This document shows positions 13,922-22,616 of a stretch of DNA of 23,701 nucleotides, piece by piece. Each line of letters begins with the position of its first letter. The stretch's first letter is position 1. The stretch is from contig JBBRHH010000019.1 of NCBI GenBank assembly GCA_038222915.1, positions 1 through 23,701 of the forward strand, written 5' to 3'. The DNA is from JBBRHH01 sp038222915 (GTDB lineage: Bacteria > Planctomycetota > Phycisphaerae > Tepidisphaerales > Tepidisphaeraceae). The position numbers were made by a program, and so were the translations under genes. Below the pieces are notes generated by a model, which saw nothing but the letters and a program-made list of their open reading frames with translations, made no database searches and was not told the DNA's origin.

Positions 13922-16900
13922 ATGGCTATGCAAATTGGCACGCGTCTCTTGAAACGGCCCAGCGCAATTCTCGCCGCCGCCATCCTCACGGCGCTGCCGT
14001 TCGTTCCCCAGGCGTCCGGCCAGCTCCGCCCCCAGATCGCCGCCGTCCCCGCCGCCGCCGATCCCGCCGCCGGCCACGACATGCACCTGGGCGTCTACGT
14101 CAACGAGTCGACCACCGCACAGGACAAACTCACCAACGGCGACCGCATGGAAGGCAACAAGGACTGGGCCAAGGCCGCTGCCTGGTTCCAGGAAATTGTC
14201 ACCGACAAAACGCTCAACAAGTGCGTCGTCCCTTCCCGTACCGACGAAAAAAATAACATCATCCAGTACAAGTCCGTCCTCGAAGCCGTCACCGAGCGCC
14301 TCTCCAAATGGCCCGCCGAAGGCCTCGAGGTCTACCGCCAGAAGTTCGAGCCCATCGCCACCTCCATGATCGAAGGCGCACGCCCCGACGACCTCCGCAC
14401 GCTCCACGAAGTCTTCGCCAGCTACTTCGTCACCGAATCCGGCAAGCTCGCCGGCCTGCGCATGATCGACCTCTATCTCGAAAGCGGCGAATTCCCCGCC
14501 GCCGCCTCCATCTGCGACCGCCTCCTCGAGCGCCATCCCAATCTGGTTGTCGAGCGTCCCAAGGTGCTGTTTCGCGCCGTCATCGCCCACCACATGATGG
14601 GCGACGACGCCTCCGCCGACGTCGCTCTCGACGAGCTCACCAAAAGCTACGCCAACGAGCCCGGCGTGGTCGCCGGCAAACAGGTCACCCTCCTCGCCGC
14701 TGCCACCGCCGCCCGCGAAGAAAAAGTCGTCGCCGCCGGACCCACCACCTCCGACTCCTGGCCCACCGTCGGCGGCGATGTCGCCCGCTCCCGCGTCCCG
14801 GTTGCCAAAGGCCGCCCCGGCGCACGCGTCTATCCAGTCGCCTATATCCCCCCCGTCCGCTCCGATGCCAAGGATCCCCAGTCAGTCGCCATCCGCGCCC
14901 AGTACGAACAGGCCGAGCGCATGGGTATGACCATGACCGTCATGCCCGTCGTCGATCGTGGCCAGTTGTTCTTCCAGGATGGCATTCGTATCTACGCCCG
15001 CCAAGTCGAAAGCGGCGTTCCCCTCTCCGGCTGGGTCCAGACCTACGGCGGCAGCGATGGAATCTACAAGCTCCCCCGAGCCGGCGAAGGTGCGGCCGGC
15101 GCGCAGCAGATCATGCAGAACTTCGGCGTCAGCCCCTTTCAGGCGCCGCGCCAAAACACCCTTACCCTCGCCGACAACACAGTCGTCGCCGTCATGGGTA
15201 TGCCAGACATTGCCGCCCGCTTCAACAACGGCCAGGGCGGTGGCAATGGCCTGGGAACCCGCCTCGTCTGCCTCGATCGCGACACCGGCAAGGAAAAATG
15301 GAATCACGGCCCGCGCGAAGTTCAATCCGTGGGCAACAAGGCCATGAGCTTCAGCGGCTGCCCCCTCGTCGTCGGCGACAACGTCTACGTCATCGCCCGC
15401 GGCGGCGCGCAAATGCAGGGCGAGGAATGCGATGTCTTCTGCTACGACCTCAACTCCGGCCAGTTCCGCTGGTCCTGCTATGTCGCCTCCTCCGCCGGCG
15501 GCGGCAACATGTTCGGCGGCGGCATGAACATGGACGGCGACGCCGTCTCCCATCTCGCCTACGCCAGTGGCCGCGTCTACTGCGTCACCAACCTCGGCGC
15601 AGTCGCCGCCGTCGATGCCTACAACGGATCCATCGCCTGGCTCAACATCTATCCGCGAGAAATGGTCAACAATCCGCAGTTCGGAATGATGGTGCCCAAG
15701 CGCAACATGCGCATGAACCCGCAGGGCGGCATGATGAACAATGCCAAGCCCTGGAACTACAATGCCGCCCTCGTCCGCGACGGAAAGCTCTTCGTCCTCC
15801 CCAGCGACGGCGACTACCTGATGATCTACGACACCGCGTCCGGCCGCGAGCTCCAGCGCATCAAGTCCGGCGACATCGGTGAAGCCGATGCACTACTCGC
15901 CGTCGTCGGCGATATGGCCATCGTCGCCGGTGACACCCGCGTCACCTGCCTCAACTGGGCCGAATGGGAAAAGAAAAAAGAAGGCGGCAAGGGATACTGG
16001 CGAAACGATTTCGCCCCCATCAAAGGCCGCGGCTTTGTCACCCTCGACCCCAACAGCCCCGACGAAGGCTACGTCTTTGTCCCCACCACTCAAGCGCTCT
16101 ACTTCCTCAATCTAAAGGGCGGCAAAGTGCATCCGCCAGATGGCCGCCGCCCCTGGGGCGATGGCGAAGGCCCGGGCAACGTCCTGGTCACCCAGGACCA
16201 CGTCATCGTAGCCACTGCCAAGGGCGTCAACGTCTACACCGATCTCGATTCGGTCGAGAAGAAATACCAGATGGCCCTCTCGGCCGACCCCGGCAACATC
16301 GAAGCCCGCATGGTCTACAGCGAGCTCATGTTCAACGCCGGCCAAATCGACAAATCCCTCAAAACCATGGACGAGGCCGTCAACCGCCTCGGCGGTAAAA
16401 ACACCATGCGCAGCGGCCAGCTGCGCGACCGAGTCTTCAGCGACTCCATCACCTTCGCCCAGCGTTCGTTCCGCGAAGCCAAATCCGGCAAGGATTTTGA
16501 AGCCCTTCGCCAAACCGATAACGAAAAACGGGTCGTCATCGACCGTCTCTTCGAGCGCGCCGCCGCCGCCGCGGAAACTCCGTCCCAGCAGGTCAACTAC
16601 CGCCTCTCCCGCGCCAAATTCCTCGAAGCCCTCGGCCGACAGGAAGACTTCACCCAGGCCGTCGCCCTCTATCAGGAAATGCTCAGCCAGCAGGACATGC
16701 GCAACGTCGCCGCCTCCGGCGATGACGCCGGCGGCGGCGCTCAAGCTGGAAAGGTCTCCGAAAATGCCATCACCGGCCTGATCACCAAGGGCGGCCCCGG
16801 CGTCTACGAAAAATTCGAAAACGCCGCCGCCCAGATGCTCGAGCAGCTCAAGGAAAGCCACGACCCCGCGAAGCTTCAGTCTGTCGCCGAAAATTACCCC

Positions 16901-18790
16901 AATTCCAAGGTGGCGCGCGAAGCGATGATGCTCGCCGCAAAGGAATTCGAAAAAGCCGACAAGCCGCGCCTCGCCTCACAGGTCCTCCGCCGCCTCTACC
17001 TGAAATATTCCTCGCGCCTCGGCCCCTCCGAACGCGCCACCCTCAACGAAGCCATGGCGCGCAGCTACCTGAAGCTCGGAAATCAGGAAGCCGCCGTCGC
17101 CCGCCTCCAGCGTAGCAATGTGCTGGTCGCCGATGGCAAGCTCACCGCCGACCTCATACTCAGCGACGGCAAAACCCCGTTGAAGCTGCCCAACGGCAAC
17201 CAGCCCACCACCTATCACGAAGGCATCGACGCGCTCCAGTCGATCCGCAAACAGTTGGCCAGCTCCGCACTCCCTGATCTGAACATTCCCCCAAGAGTCA
17301 AAGGCAAGTTCCCCGAACCCTTCCAGGCCAATCCCATCGTAATCAACAACGTAAAATCGATCGCGCTGCCGCCCCAGGAACTTCCAGACGCCGGCCGCTA
17401 CGACCGCATCATCGCCTGGACAGGCAACCAGCTCGCCTGCTACGCCGCCGACAGCGACAAGCCCATGTGGACCGGCGCCCCCATCAACCAGCAGCCAACC
17501 AACCTTGCGTGGCTCGGCGACAAACTCCTCATCTGGGGCGCGAACGAACTCGCCCAGGTCGATGGCGCAACCGGAAAGGCCCTCTGGCGCGTCGATCTCA
17601 AAGCGCTGCAAGCCGTCGAAGTTGTCAGCGCCGGCGCAGGTCAGCCCGACGAAGACCCCGCCAAGCAGCCCAACCAGCAGGAAGTCCTCATTAACAACAA
17701 CATGCAGATGCGCCGCGGCATCATCATGCAGCAGCAGATCGTCGCCCAGGGCATCGCGGTCCAGGCCCAACCGGCGCAGCCCGCCCAACCCGCCGTCGAG
17801 TCCGTGCAGCATATTCAGCCGCTCACCGACCGCGTCCTCGTCACCAGCTCCACCGGCCGCCTCGTCGCCATCGGCCTCGAAGACGGAAAGCCCCTCTGGC
17901 AAACCCGCCTCGCCAATCGTCCCATCGACCAGCTCGAAGCCACCGATGACTTCACTGTCGTCCGCGTCCTCGACGAACTCGGCGTTCAACTCGTCGTCTT
18001 CGACACCTTCAATGGCCAGATGACCAGCCGCATGACGTTCAACTCCAACCAGGGCCAACCCTTCCCAATCAACATCGCCCTTGCCCCCGACGGCACCCTC
18101 ATCTGGACCGCCTTCCAGCAGATCATGGCCAAGGATCTCTACGAGCCCGGCGACAAGGCCACCTGGTCGCAAACCTCCGGCCACCAATATCAAACCACCC
18201 CGTCCCCCGATGGGCTCGTCCTCTGGGGCGATCAGGTTCTCGCCCTCTGCGACAACGGCATGTTCGTCGACAGCCGCTACATCCGCGACGGCCAGTCCGT
18301 CGGCGGCACCAACGCCAACGCCTGGCTCCAAACCGCCCCCTCCGTCAACGCGGGCACCGTAAAACTCCGCCTCGTCGGATCAAGCCTCTACGCAATCGGC
18401 GCGCACTCCGTACGCTGGTACAACCTCGACCACAAAGCCAATGAATCGCCGCTGGCGTTCACTGGTCAGATGAACCCATCCACAACCCTGAGCACGGCCG
18501 ATGTACTCATCGGCAAGGACTACATGGTTGTCCCAGCCCTCGTCACGAACGCCGCCGGCGAAGTCGCCGACCCCGCCCACCACTACAGCATCGAAGCGCT
18601 CAGCGTCGCCGAAACGCGCAGCACCACGACCGGCCGGCTCAGCCAGAGCGGACTCCTCGTCTACAGCCACGGCAACAAAGGCGACCTCAGCGAAGCAAAC
18701 GCAATCACCCAGTGGCAGGCCCTCCAGGGTGGAATCGGCTACGTCTCGAGCGACGAAAAACTCCACCTGCTCAAAGGAGGACGCGAGTAA
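13922..18790 (+). CDS. giant secreted PQQ-like beta-propeller / TPR protein
   Basis: 1622 residues. A signal peptide covers about residues 1-33 (MAMQIGTRLLKRPSAILAAA onward, ending near ASGQ). Residues about 70-270 are TPR-like (AAAWFQEIV, AASICDRLLERHPN). A first PQQ-like propeller spans about 290-770, with blade motifs LVCLDRDTGKEKW, VFCYDLNSGQFRW and AVDAYNGSIAW. A second helical TPR-like region spans about 775-1065 (AGQIDKSLKTMDEAVNRLG). A second propeller spans about 1160-1620 (VDGATGKALWRVDL, AIGLEDGKPLWQTRL), broken by a Met/Gln/Asn- and Ala/Pro-rich insert at about 1253-1295. It is likely a periplasmic or surface scaffold, perhaps BamB-like; cofactor binding is not evident. The frame is open back into the MTAP gene. 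ATG 13922 is chosen because GGGAG at 13910-13914 sits 7 bases upstream and the signal peptide begins there. Confidence 0.85.
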   Translation: MAMQIGTRLLKRPSAILAAAILTALPFVPQASGQLRPQIAAVPAAADPAAGHDMHLGVYVNESTTAQDKLTNGDRMEGNKDWAKAAAWFQEIVTDKTLNKCVVPSRTDEKNNIIQYKSVLEAVTERLSKWPAEGLEVYRQKFEPIATSMIEGARPDDLRTLHEVFASYFVTESGKLAGLRMIDLYLESGEFPAAASICDRLLERHPNLVVERPKVLFRAVIAHHMMGDDASADVALDELTKSYANEPGVVAGKQVTLLAAATAAREEKVVAAGPTTSDSWPTVGGDVARSRVPVAKGRPGARVYPVAYIPPVRSDAKDPQSVAIRAQYEQAERMGMTMTVMPVVDRGQLFFQDGIRIYARQVESGVPLSGWVQTYGGSDGIYKLPRAGEGAAGAQQIMQNFGVSPFQAPRQNTLTLADNTVVAVMGMPDIAARFNNGQGGGNGLGTRLVCLDRDTGKEKWNHGPREVQSVGNKAMSFSGCPLVVGDNVYVIARGGAQMQGEECDVFCYDLNSGQFRWSCYVASSAGGGNMFGGGMNMDGDAVSHLAYASGRVYCVTNLGAVAAVDAYNGSIAWLNIYPREMVNNPQFGMMVPKRNMRMNPQGGMMNNAKPWNYNAALVRDGKLFVLPSDGDYLMIYDTASGRELQRIKSGDIGEADALLAVVGDMAIVAGDTRVTCLNWAEWEKKKEGGKGYWRNDFAPIKGRGFVTLDPNSPDEGYVFVPTTQALYFLNLKGGKVHPPDGRRPWGDGEGPGNVLVTQDHVIVATAKGVNVYTDLDSVEKKYQMALSADPGNIEARMVYSELMFNAGQIDKSLKTMDEAVNRLGGKNTMRSGQLRDRVFSDSITFAQRSFREAKSGKDFEALRQTDNEKRVVIDRLFERAAAAAETPSQQVNYRLSRAKFLEALGRQEDFTQAVALYQEMLSQQDMRNVAASGDDAGGGAQAGKVSENAITGLITKGGPGVYEKFENAAAQMLEQLKESHDPAKLQSVAENYPNSKVAREAMMLAAKEFEKADKPRLASQVLRRLYLKYSSRLGPSERATLNEAMARSYLKLGNQEAAVARLQRSNVLVADGKLTADLILSDGKTPLKLPNGNQPTTYHEGIDALQSIRKQLASSALPDLNIPPRVKGKFPEPFQANPIVINNVKSIALPPQELPDAGRYDRIIAWTGNQLACYAADSDKPMWTGAPINQQPTNLAWLGDKLLIWGANELAQVDGATGKALWRVDLKALQAVEVVSAGAGQPDEDPAKQPNQQEVLINNNMQMRRGIIMQQQIVAQGIAVQAQPAQPAQPAVESVQHIQPLTDRVLVTSSTGRLVAIGLEDGKPLWQTRLANRPIDQLEATDDFTVVRVLDELGVQLVVFDTFNGQMTSRMTFNSNQGQPFPINIALAPDGTLIWTAFQQIMAKDLYEPGDKATWSQTSGHQYQTTPSPDGLVLWGDQVLALCDNGMFVDSRYIRDGQSVGGTNANAWLQTAPSVNAGTVKLRLVGSSLYAIGAHSVRWYNLDHKANESPLAFTGQMNPSTTLSTADVLIGKDYMVVPALVTNAAGEVADPAHHYSIEALSVAETRSTTTGRLSQSGLLVYSHGNKGDLSEANAITQWQALQGGIGYVSSDEKLHLLKGGRE

Positions 18791-18864
18791 GTCATTGGCA
18801 ACATCAAGCCGAAATAGCGCGTACAGTAGGTAGCTTCGACACCCACTTCATTTCGGAGAAACCA

Positions 18865-19977
18865 ATGTTCGCCAACCGCCTCTTTACAGCTTCGCTTCTC
18901 GTTCTAACGCTCGCATTTTCCGCGACCGTCCGCGCCGCCGATGACGTCGACACACTGAAGAAAAAGCGCCAGGCCGTCGAAGCTAAGCTCGGTGAAGAAA
19001 ACGAGCAGCTCCGCCAGCTTCGCCGCAACCTCGCCAAGGACGCCGATCTCGCCGCCGCCTACAAAACCCTCGCCGACGCCAAGGCCGCGTACGATCAGAA
19101 GGTCACCTCCGATCCCAAGGTAACCGCTGCGGCCAAGGCACAAACCGATGCGACCGCCGCCGCCCGACAGGCCACCGACACTGCCCTCGCCACCAACCCC
19201 GAAGTAGTAGCCGCACAAAAGGAAATCACCACCGCCTCCGACGCGGCCGATGACGCCGAATCCGATCTCCGCATTGCCAACTATGTGCAGCTAGAAATGA
19301 AGCACAAAGCCGCCCGCGACCCGGAGCTGAAAAAACTCTTCGCCGAAACCACCAAAGCAGACGCCGCGATGCGCGCCGTCCCAGGCACCGCCCCCTCCCT
19401 CGCGGCCCCCTTCAAGGCAGTCACCGATGCCCGCCGCGCCTATGACGAAGAAAAAGGCGCAGCCCAGCGCACCGCCCTGGACAGCGCGCAAAAAGCCCTC
19501 GATGAAGCAGTCAAAGGTTCCAAGGAAGCCGGCGAAGCCAAAGCAGCCCGCGACACTGCTCAAAAGGCCTACGATGAACATCTCCTTGCAAAACTAAACG
19601 CCAGCCCCGAAGGTCAGGCCCAGGTCAAAAAGATTCAGGACCTCGAGCAAAAGGTCAAAGACGCTCGCGCCGCCGCCAAAACCGCCGGCCAGAAACTCAT
19701 CGACGCCCAGGCCAAAGCCACCAAGTCCGATCCCAAAATCGCCGAGGCCCGCACCGCGCGCGAATCGGTCACCACCGATTATCGCAAAGCAGTCGACGCC
19801 GCGACCGCCGCCGAAAAGACTGCGGTCGACGAAGCGCAAAAAGCCGTGGACACCAAGCTCCAATCCAAGTTGGCGGCCGACCCAAAGGCCGCCGAAATTA
19901 AAAAGCAGATCGAGGACCTGAGCAAACAGTCACACGATCTGGGTGAACAAATTACACGCTACGAAAAGGCTGTCTAA
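18865..19977 (+). CDS. secreted Ala/Lys-rich coiled-coil protein
   Basis: 370 residues of no named family. A signal peptide covers residues 1-24 (MFANRLFTASLLVLTLAFSA, then TVRAAD). The rest is almost entirely Ala, Lys, Asp, Glu and Gln with hydrophobic heptads, so it should be a long helix or coiled coil. Internal repeats recur: a [S/N/A]-[D/N]-P motif starts DPKVTAA, NPEVVAA, DPELKKL, SPEGQAQV, DPKIAEA and DPKAAEI, and Ala-Tyr-Asp units (AKAAYDQ, ARRAYDE, AQKAYDE) alternate with them. GGAG lies 7 bases before the ATG at 18865. It may span the periplasm or bind the envelope. It follows the giant PQQ/TPR gene by 74 bases, which may or may not imply a shared role. Low complexity makes homology claims unsafe. 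Confidence 0.8.
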   Translation: MFANRLFTASLLVLTLAFSATVRAADDVDTLKKKRQAVEAKLGEENEQLRQLRRNLAKDADLAAAYKTLADAKAAYDQKVTSDPKVTAAAKAQTDATAAARQATDTALATNPEVVAAQKEITTASDAADDAESDLRIANYVQLEMKHKAARDPELKKLFAETTKADAAMRAVPGTAPSLAAPFKAVTDARRAYDEEKGAAQRTALDSAQKALDEAVKGSKEAGEAKAARDTAQKAYDEHLLAKLNASPEGQAQVKKIQDLEQKVKDARAAAKTAGQKLIDAQAKATKSDPKIAEARTARESVTTDYRKAVDAATAAEKTAVDEAQKAVDTKLQSKLAADPKAAEIKKQIEDLSKQSHDLGEQITRYEKAV

Positions 19978-20006
19978 ACGGTCCGGCCGCCATCTTCGCG
20001 ATGAAC

Positions 20007-20039
20007 GCAGGGTTCGCATATAATCGATGCGAACCCTGC
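20007..20039 (+). promoter_or_regulatory. perfect 13-bp inverted repeat around a TATAAT box, parA operator/promoter
   Basis: GCAGGGTTCGCAT (20007-20019) and ATGCGAACCCTGC (20027-20039) are exact reverse complements, 7 bases apart. The perfect -10 hexamer TATAAT (20019-20024) lies in the central spacer. A weak -35-like TTCGCG lies near 19995-20000, 18 bases upstream. Transcription would start near 20031 and reach the parA ATG at 20063. A dimeric repressor on the palindrome would block the promoter, suggesting autoregulation. The regulator is not identified; a hairpin role is also possible. Confidence 0.65.
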
Positions 20040-20062
20040 AACCCCACACGGAGGTGGCCACC

Positions 20063-20917
20063 ATGCGCATCATCGCTCTCATGAATCAAAAAGGCGGCGT
20101 CGGCAAAACAACAACAACCGCCAACCTCGGCGCGGCCCTCGCCGAACTCGGGCAAAAAGTCTGCCTGGTCGACCTCGACCCACAGGCCCACCTCACCATC
20201 AACTACGGCCTCGAACCCCTCCCCAACTTCACCAACCTATACAACGTCCTCGTCGAAGAGCGCCCCTTCGTCGATGCCTTCCACAAGGTCGAGAGCAACA
20301 TCACCCTCATCCCCAGCTCCATCGATCTCGCCGCCGCCGAAATCGAACTCGTCAGCGTCCTGGGCCGCGAGCAGATCCTCAAGAAGCGCGTCGACGCCAC
20401 ACCCGTCGACTTCGACTTCATGCTCCTCGACTGCCCCCCAAGCCTAGGCCTCCTCACCCTCAACGCCCTCTCCCTCGCAGGCGAAGTCGTCGTCCCCATG
20501 CAGCCCCACTTTCTCGCCCTGCAAGGCGTCGGAAAGCTCCTCCAGACCGTAGGCCTGGTCAGCCGCCGGATGAACCCGGGCATCCGCGTCTCGGGCATCG
20601 TCCTCACAATGTACGATGCACAAACCAAGCTATCCGCCGAGGTAGTCGGCGACCTGAACGAGTTCATTGAACAGGCGAAGGGCAAGAACCTCCCCTGGTC
20701 CGACGCGGTCATCTTCAAAAGCAAGATCCGCCGCAACATCAAGCTCGCCGAATCCCCCAGCTTTGGCCAGACCATCCTGAAATACGACAAATCCAGCAAC
20801 GGCGCAGCCGACTATCGCGCACTGGCAAAGGAACTCCTCGCGATGGCCCCCAAACCAGAGATCACTGTCACGGTTAATCCCGATGTGATCGTGAAGCCCC
20901 AGGAATTAACCGTCTGA
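20063..20917 (+). CDS. parA: ParA/Soj-family ATPase
   Basis: A 284-residue cytoplasmic ATPase of the deviant-Walker ParA/Soj/MinD superfamily. MRIIALMNQKGGVGKTTTT (residues 1-19) carries the P-loop KGGVGKTT with the signature Lys at 10. CLVDLDPQAHLT gives the next conserved Asp stretch, and DFMLLDCPPSLGLLTLNAL the Walker B-like Asp and switch. Family length is usual (250-290). ParA proteins position DNA or protein cargo with a partner, usually ParB on parS sites. No parB follows; EttA starts 10 bases after the stop. The start is ATG 20063 because GGAGG (20050-20054) lies 8 bases upstream. An in-frame ATG at 20027 would put the start inside the palindrome. Whether it segregates the chromosome or moves another cargo is open. 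Confidence 0.92.
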   Translation: MRIIALMNQKGGVGKTTTTANLGAALAELGQKVCLVDLDPQAHLTINYGLEPLPNFTNLYNVLVEERPFVDAFHKVESNITLIPSSIDLAAAEIELVSVLGREQILKKRVDATPVDFDFMLLDCPPSLGLLTLNALSLAGEVVVPMQPHFLALQGVGKLLQTVGLVSRRMNPGIRVSGIVLTMYDAQTKLSAEVVGDLNEFIEQAKGKNLPWSDAVIFKSKIRRNIKLAESPSFGQTILKYDKSSNGAADYRALAKELLAMAPKPEITVTVNPDVIVKPQELTV

Positions 20918-20927
20918 GTAAAACACA

Positions 20928-22610
20928 ATGGCTGAAACTGCGAATAAAGTGATCTACACCATGGCCGGTGTCACCAAGGCCCACGACAAAAAAGTGGTCC
21001 TGAAGGACATCTACCTCTCCTATTTCTACGGCGCAAAGATCGGCGTCCTCGGCCTCAACGGCTCAGGCAAATCATCCCTCTTAAAAATCCTCGCCGGCGT
21101 AGACAAGGAATTCCAGGGCCAGATCTCCCTCTCCCCCGGCTACACCATCGGCTACCTCGAGCAAGAGCCAAAACTCGATCCCGAACTAACCGTCCGCCAG
21201 GTGGTCGAGCAGGGCGTGCAGTCCACCGTCGACCTCGTCAATGAGTTCAACGCCATCTCCGAAAAGTTCGCGGAGCCCATGGACGACAAGGAGATGAACC
21301 GGCTTCTTGAAAAGCAGGGCGCTCTCCAGGAAAAGATCGATCACCTCAACGCCTGGGATCTCGACGCACAACTCGAGATGGCCATGGACGCTCTCCGTCT
21401 GCCGCCGCCCGAAGCAGTCTGCAAAATCCTCTCCGGCGGCGAAAAACGCCGCGTCGCGCTCTGCCGCCTGCTTTTGCAAAAGCCCGACGTGCTAATTCTC
21501 GACGAGCCCACCAACCATCTCGACGCCGAGTCCGTCGCCTGGCTTGAACAGCACCTGCACCGTTACGCCGGCACAGTCATCGCGGTCACCCACGACCGCT
21601 ACTTTCTCGACAACGTGGCCGGCTGGATCCTCGAACTCGACCGCGGCCAGGGCATCCCCTGGAAGGGCAACTACTCGGCCTGGCTCGAACAAAAACGAGC
21701 ACGCCTCATGGTCGAAGAAAAGACCGAATCCTCCCGCCAGAAGGCCCTCGCCCGCGAGCTGGAATGGGTCAAGCAATCCCCACGCGCCCGCCAGGCCAAG
21801 AGCAAAGCGCGCCTTCAGGCCTATGAAGCCCTCCTCAATCAGGACACCCGCAAGAAGGAAACCGAGGTGGAAATCTTCATCCCGCCCGGCCCGCGCCTCG
21901 GCAACCTCGTCATCGAAGCCAAAGGCGTCTCCAAATCCTACGGCGACAAACTTCTCTTCCAGGACGTCAATTTCTCCCTCCCGCCCGGCGGCATCGTCGG
22001 TATTCTCGGCCCCAATGGTGCAGGCAAGACCACGCTCTTTCGAATGATCACCGGCAGCGAGAAGGCCGATTCCGGAACCCTCAAGGTTGGCGACTCGGTC
22101 AAGTTCGCCTACGTCGAGCAGGGCCGCGATGATCTCAACCCGGAAGACTCAGTCTGGCAGGCCATCACCGACGGCCTCGAATTCGTAAAGCTCGGCAACA
22201 CACAGGTCAATTCTCGCGGCTATGTCACCCGTTTCACTTTCACCGGCCAGGACCAGCAGAAGAAAGTCGGCGCCCTTTCCGGCGGCGAGCGCAATCGTGT
22301 GCATCTGGCCCGCATGCTCAAGAGCGGTGCCAACGTCCTTCTTCTCGACGAACCGACCAACGATCTCGACGTCAACACCATTCGCGCCATGGAAGAGGCG
22401 CTCGAATCCTTCGCCGGCTGCGCCGTGGTCATCACCCACGACCGCTGGTTTCTCGATCGCGTCGCCACCCACATCCTCGCCTTCGAAGGCGACAGTCGCG
22501 TGGTCTGGCACGAAGGCAATTACCAGGGCTACGAAGAAGACAAGAAAAAACGCCTCGGCATCGAAGCCGACCGTCCTCACCGGATCAAGTACCGGAAGTT
22601 GACCAAGTGA
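20928..22610 (+). CDS. ettA: ABC-F energy-dependent translational throttle protein EttA
   Basis: A 560-residue cytoplasmic twin-ATPase of the ABC-F class that binds the ribosomal E site and couples elongation to ATP level. The first cassette has P-loop GLNGSGKS at 42-49, LSGGE at 168-172 and DEPTNHLD at 192-199. A helical arm precedes LSGGE at about 95-140. ILELDRGQGIPWKGNYSAWL is the EttA-type stretch before the linker, which contains LEWVKQSPRARQAKSKARL. The second cassette has GPNGAGKT at 361-368, LSGGE at 450-454 and DEPTND at 474-479. Length fits EttA (about 555). The gap after parA is 10 bases with no obvious ribosome-binding site, so it may be co-transcribed. It is convergent with the DUF1111 gene, 6 bases apart. 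Uup or another ABC-F is less likely given the start and linker. Confidence 0.93.
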   Translation: MAETANKVIYTMAGVTKAHDKKVVLKDIYLSYFYGAKIGVLGLNGSGKSSLLKILAGVDKEFQGQISLSPGYTIGYLEQEPKLDPELTVRQVVEQGVQSTVDLVNEFNAISEKFAEPMDDKEMNRLLEKQGALQEKIDHLNAWDLDAQLEMAMDALRLPPPEAVCKILSGGEKRRVALCRLLLQKPDVLILDEPTNHLDAESVAWLEQHLHRYAGTVIAVTHDRYFLDNVAGWILELDRGQGIPWKGNYSAWLEQKRARLMVEEKTESSRQKALARELEWVKQSPRARQAKSKARLQAYEALLNQDTRKKETEVEIFIPPGPRLGNLVIEAKGVSKSYGDKLLFQDVNFSLPPGGIVGILGPNGAGKTTLFRMITGSEKADSGTLKVGDSVKFAYVEQGRDDLNPEDSVWQAITDGLEFVKLGNTQVNSRGYVTRFTFTGQDQQKKVGALSGGERNRVHLARMLKSGANVLLLDEPTNDLDVNTIRAMEEALESFAGCAVVITHDRWFLDRVATHILAFEGDSRVVWHEGNYQGYEEDKKKRLGIEADRPHRIKYRKLTK

Positions 22611-22616
22611 TGTCTT

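Noticed and set aside
14308..15882. 524-residue plus-strand frame within the PQQ/TPR gene
   Set aside because: Arg/Pro-rich alternate frame of a strongly C-biased gene, with no domains.
16976..18331. 451-residue minus-strand frame opposite the PQQ/TPR gene
   Set aside because: Gly/Asp/Val-rich antisense shadow; no ribosome-binding site or motifs.
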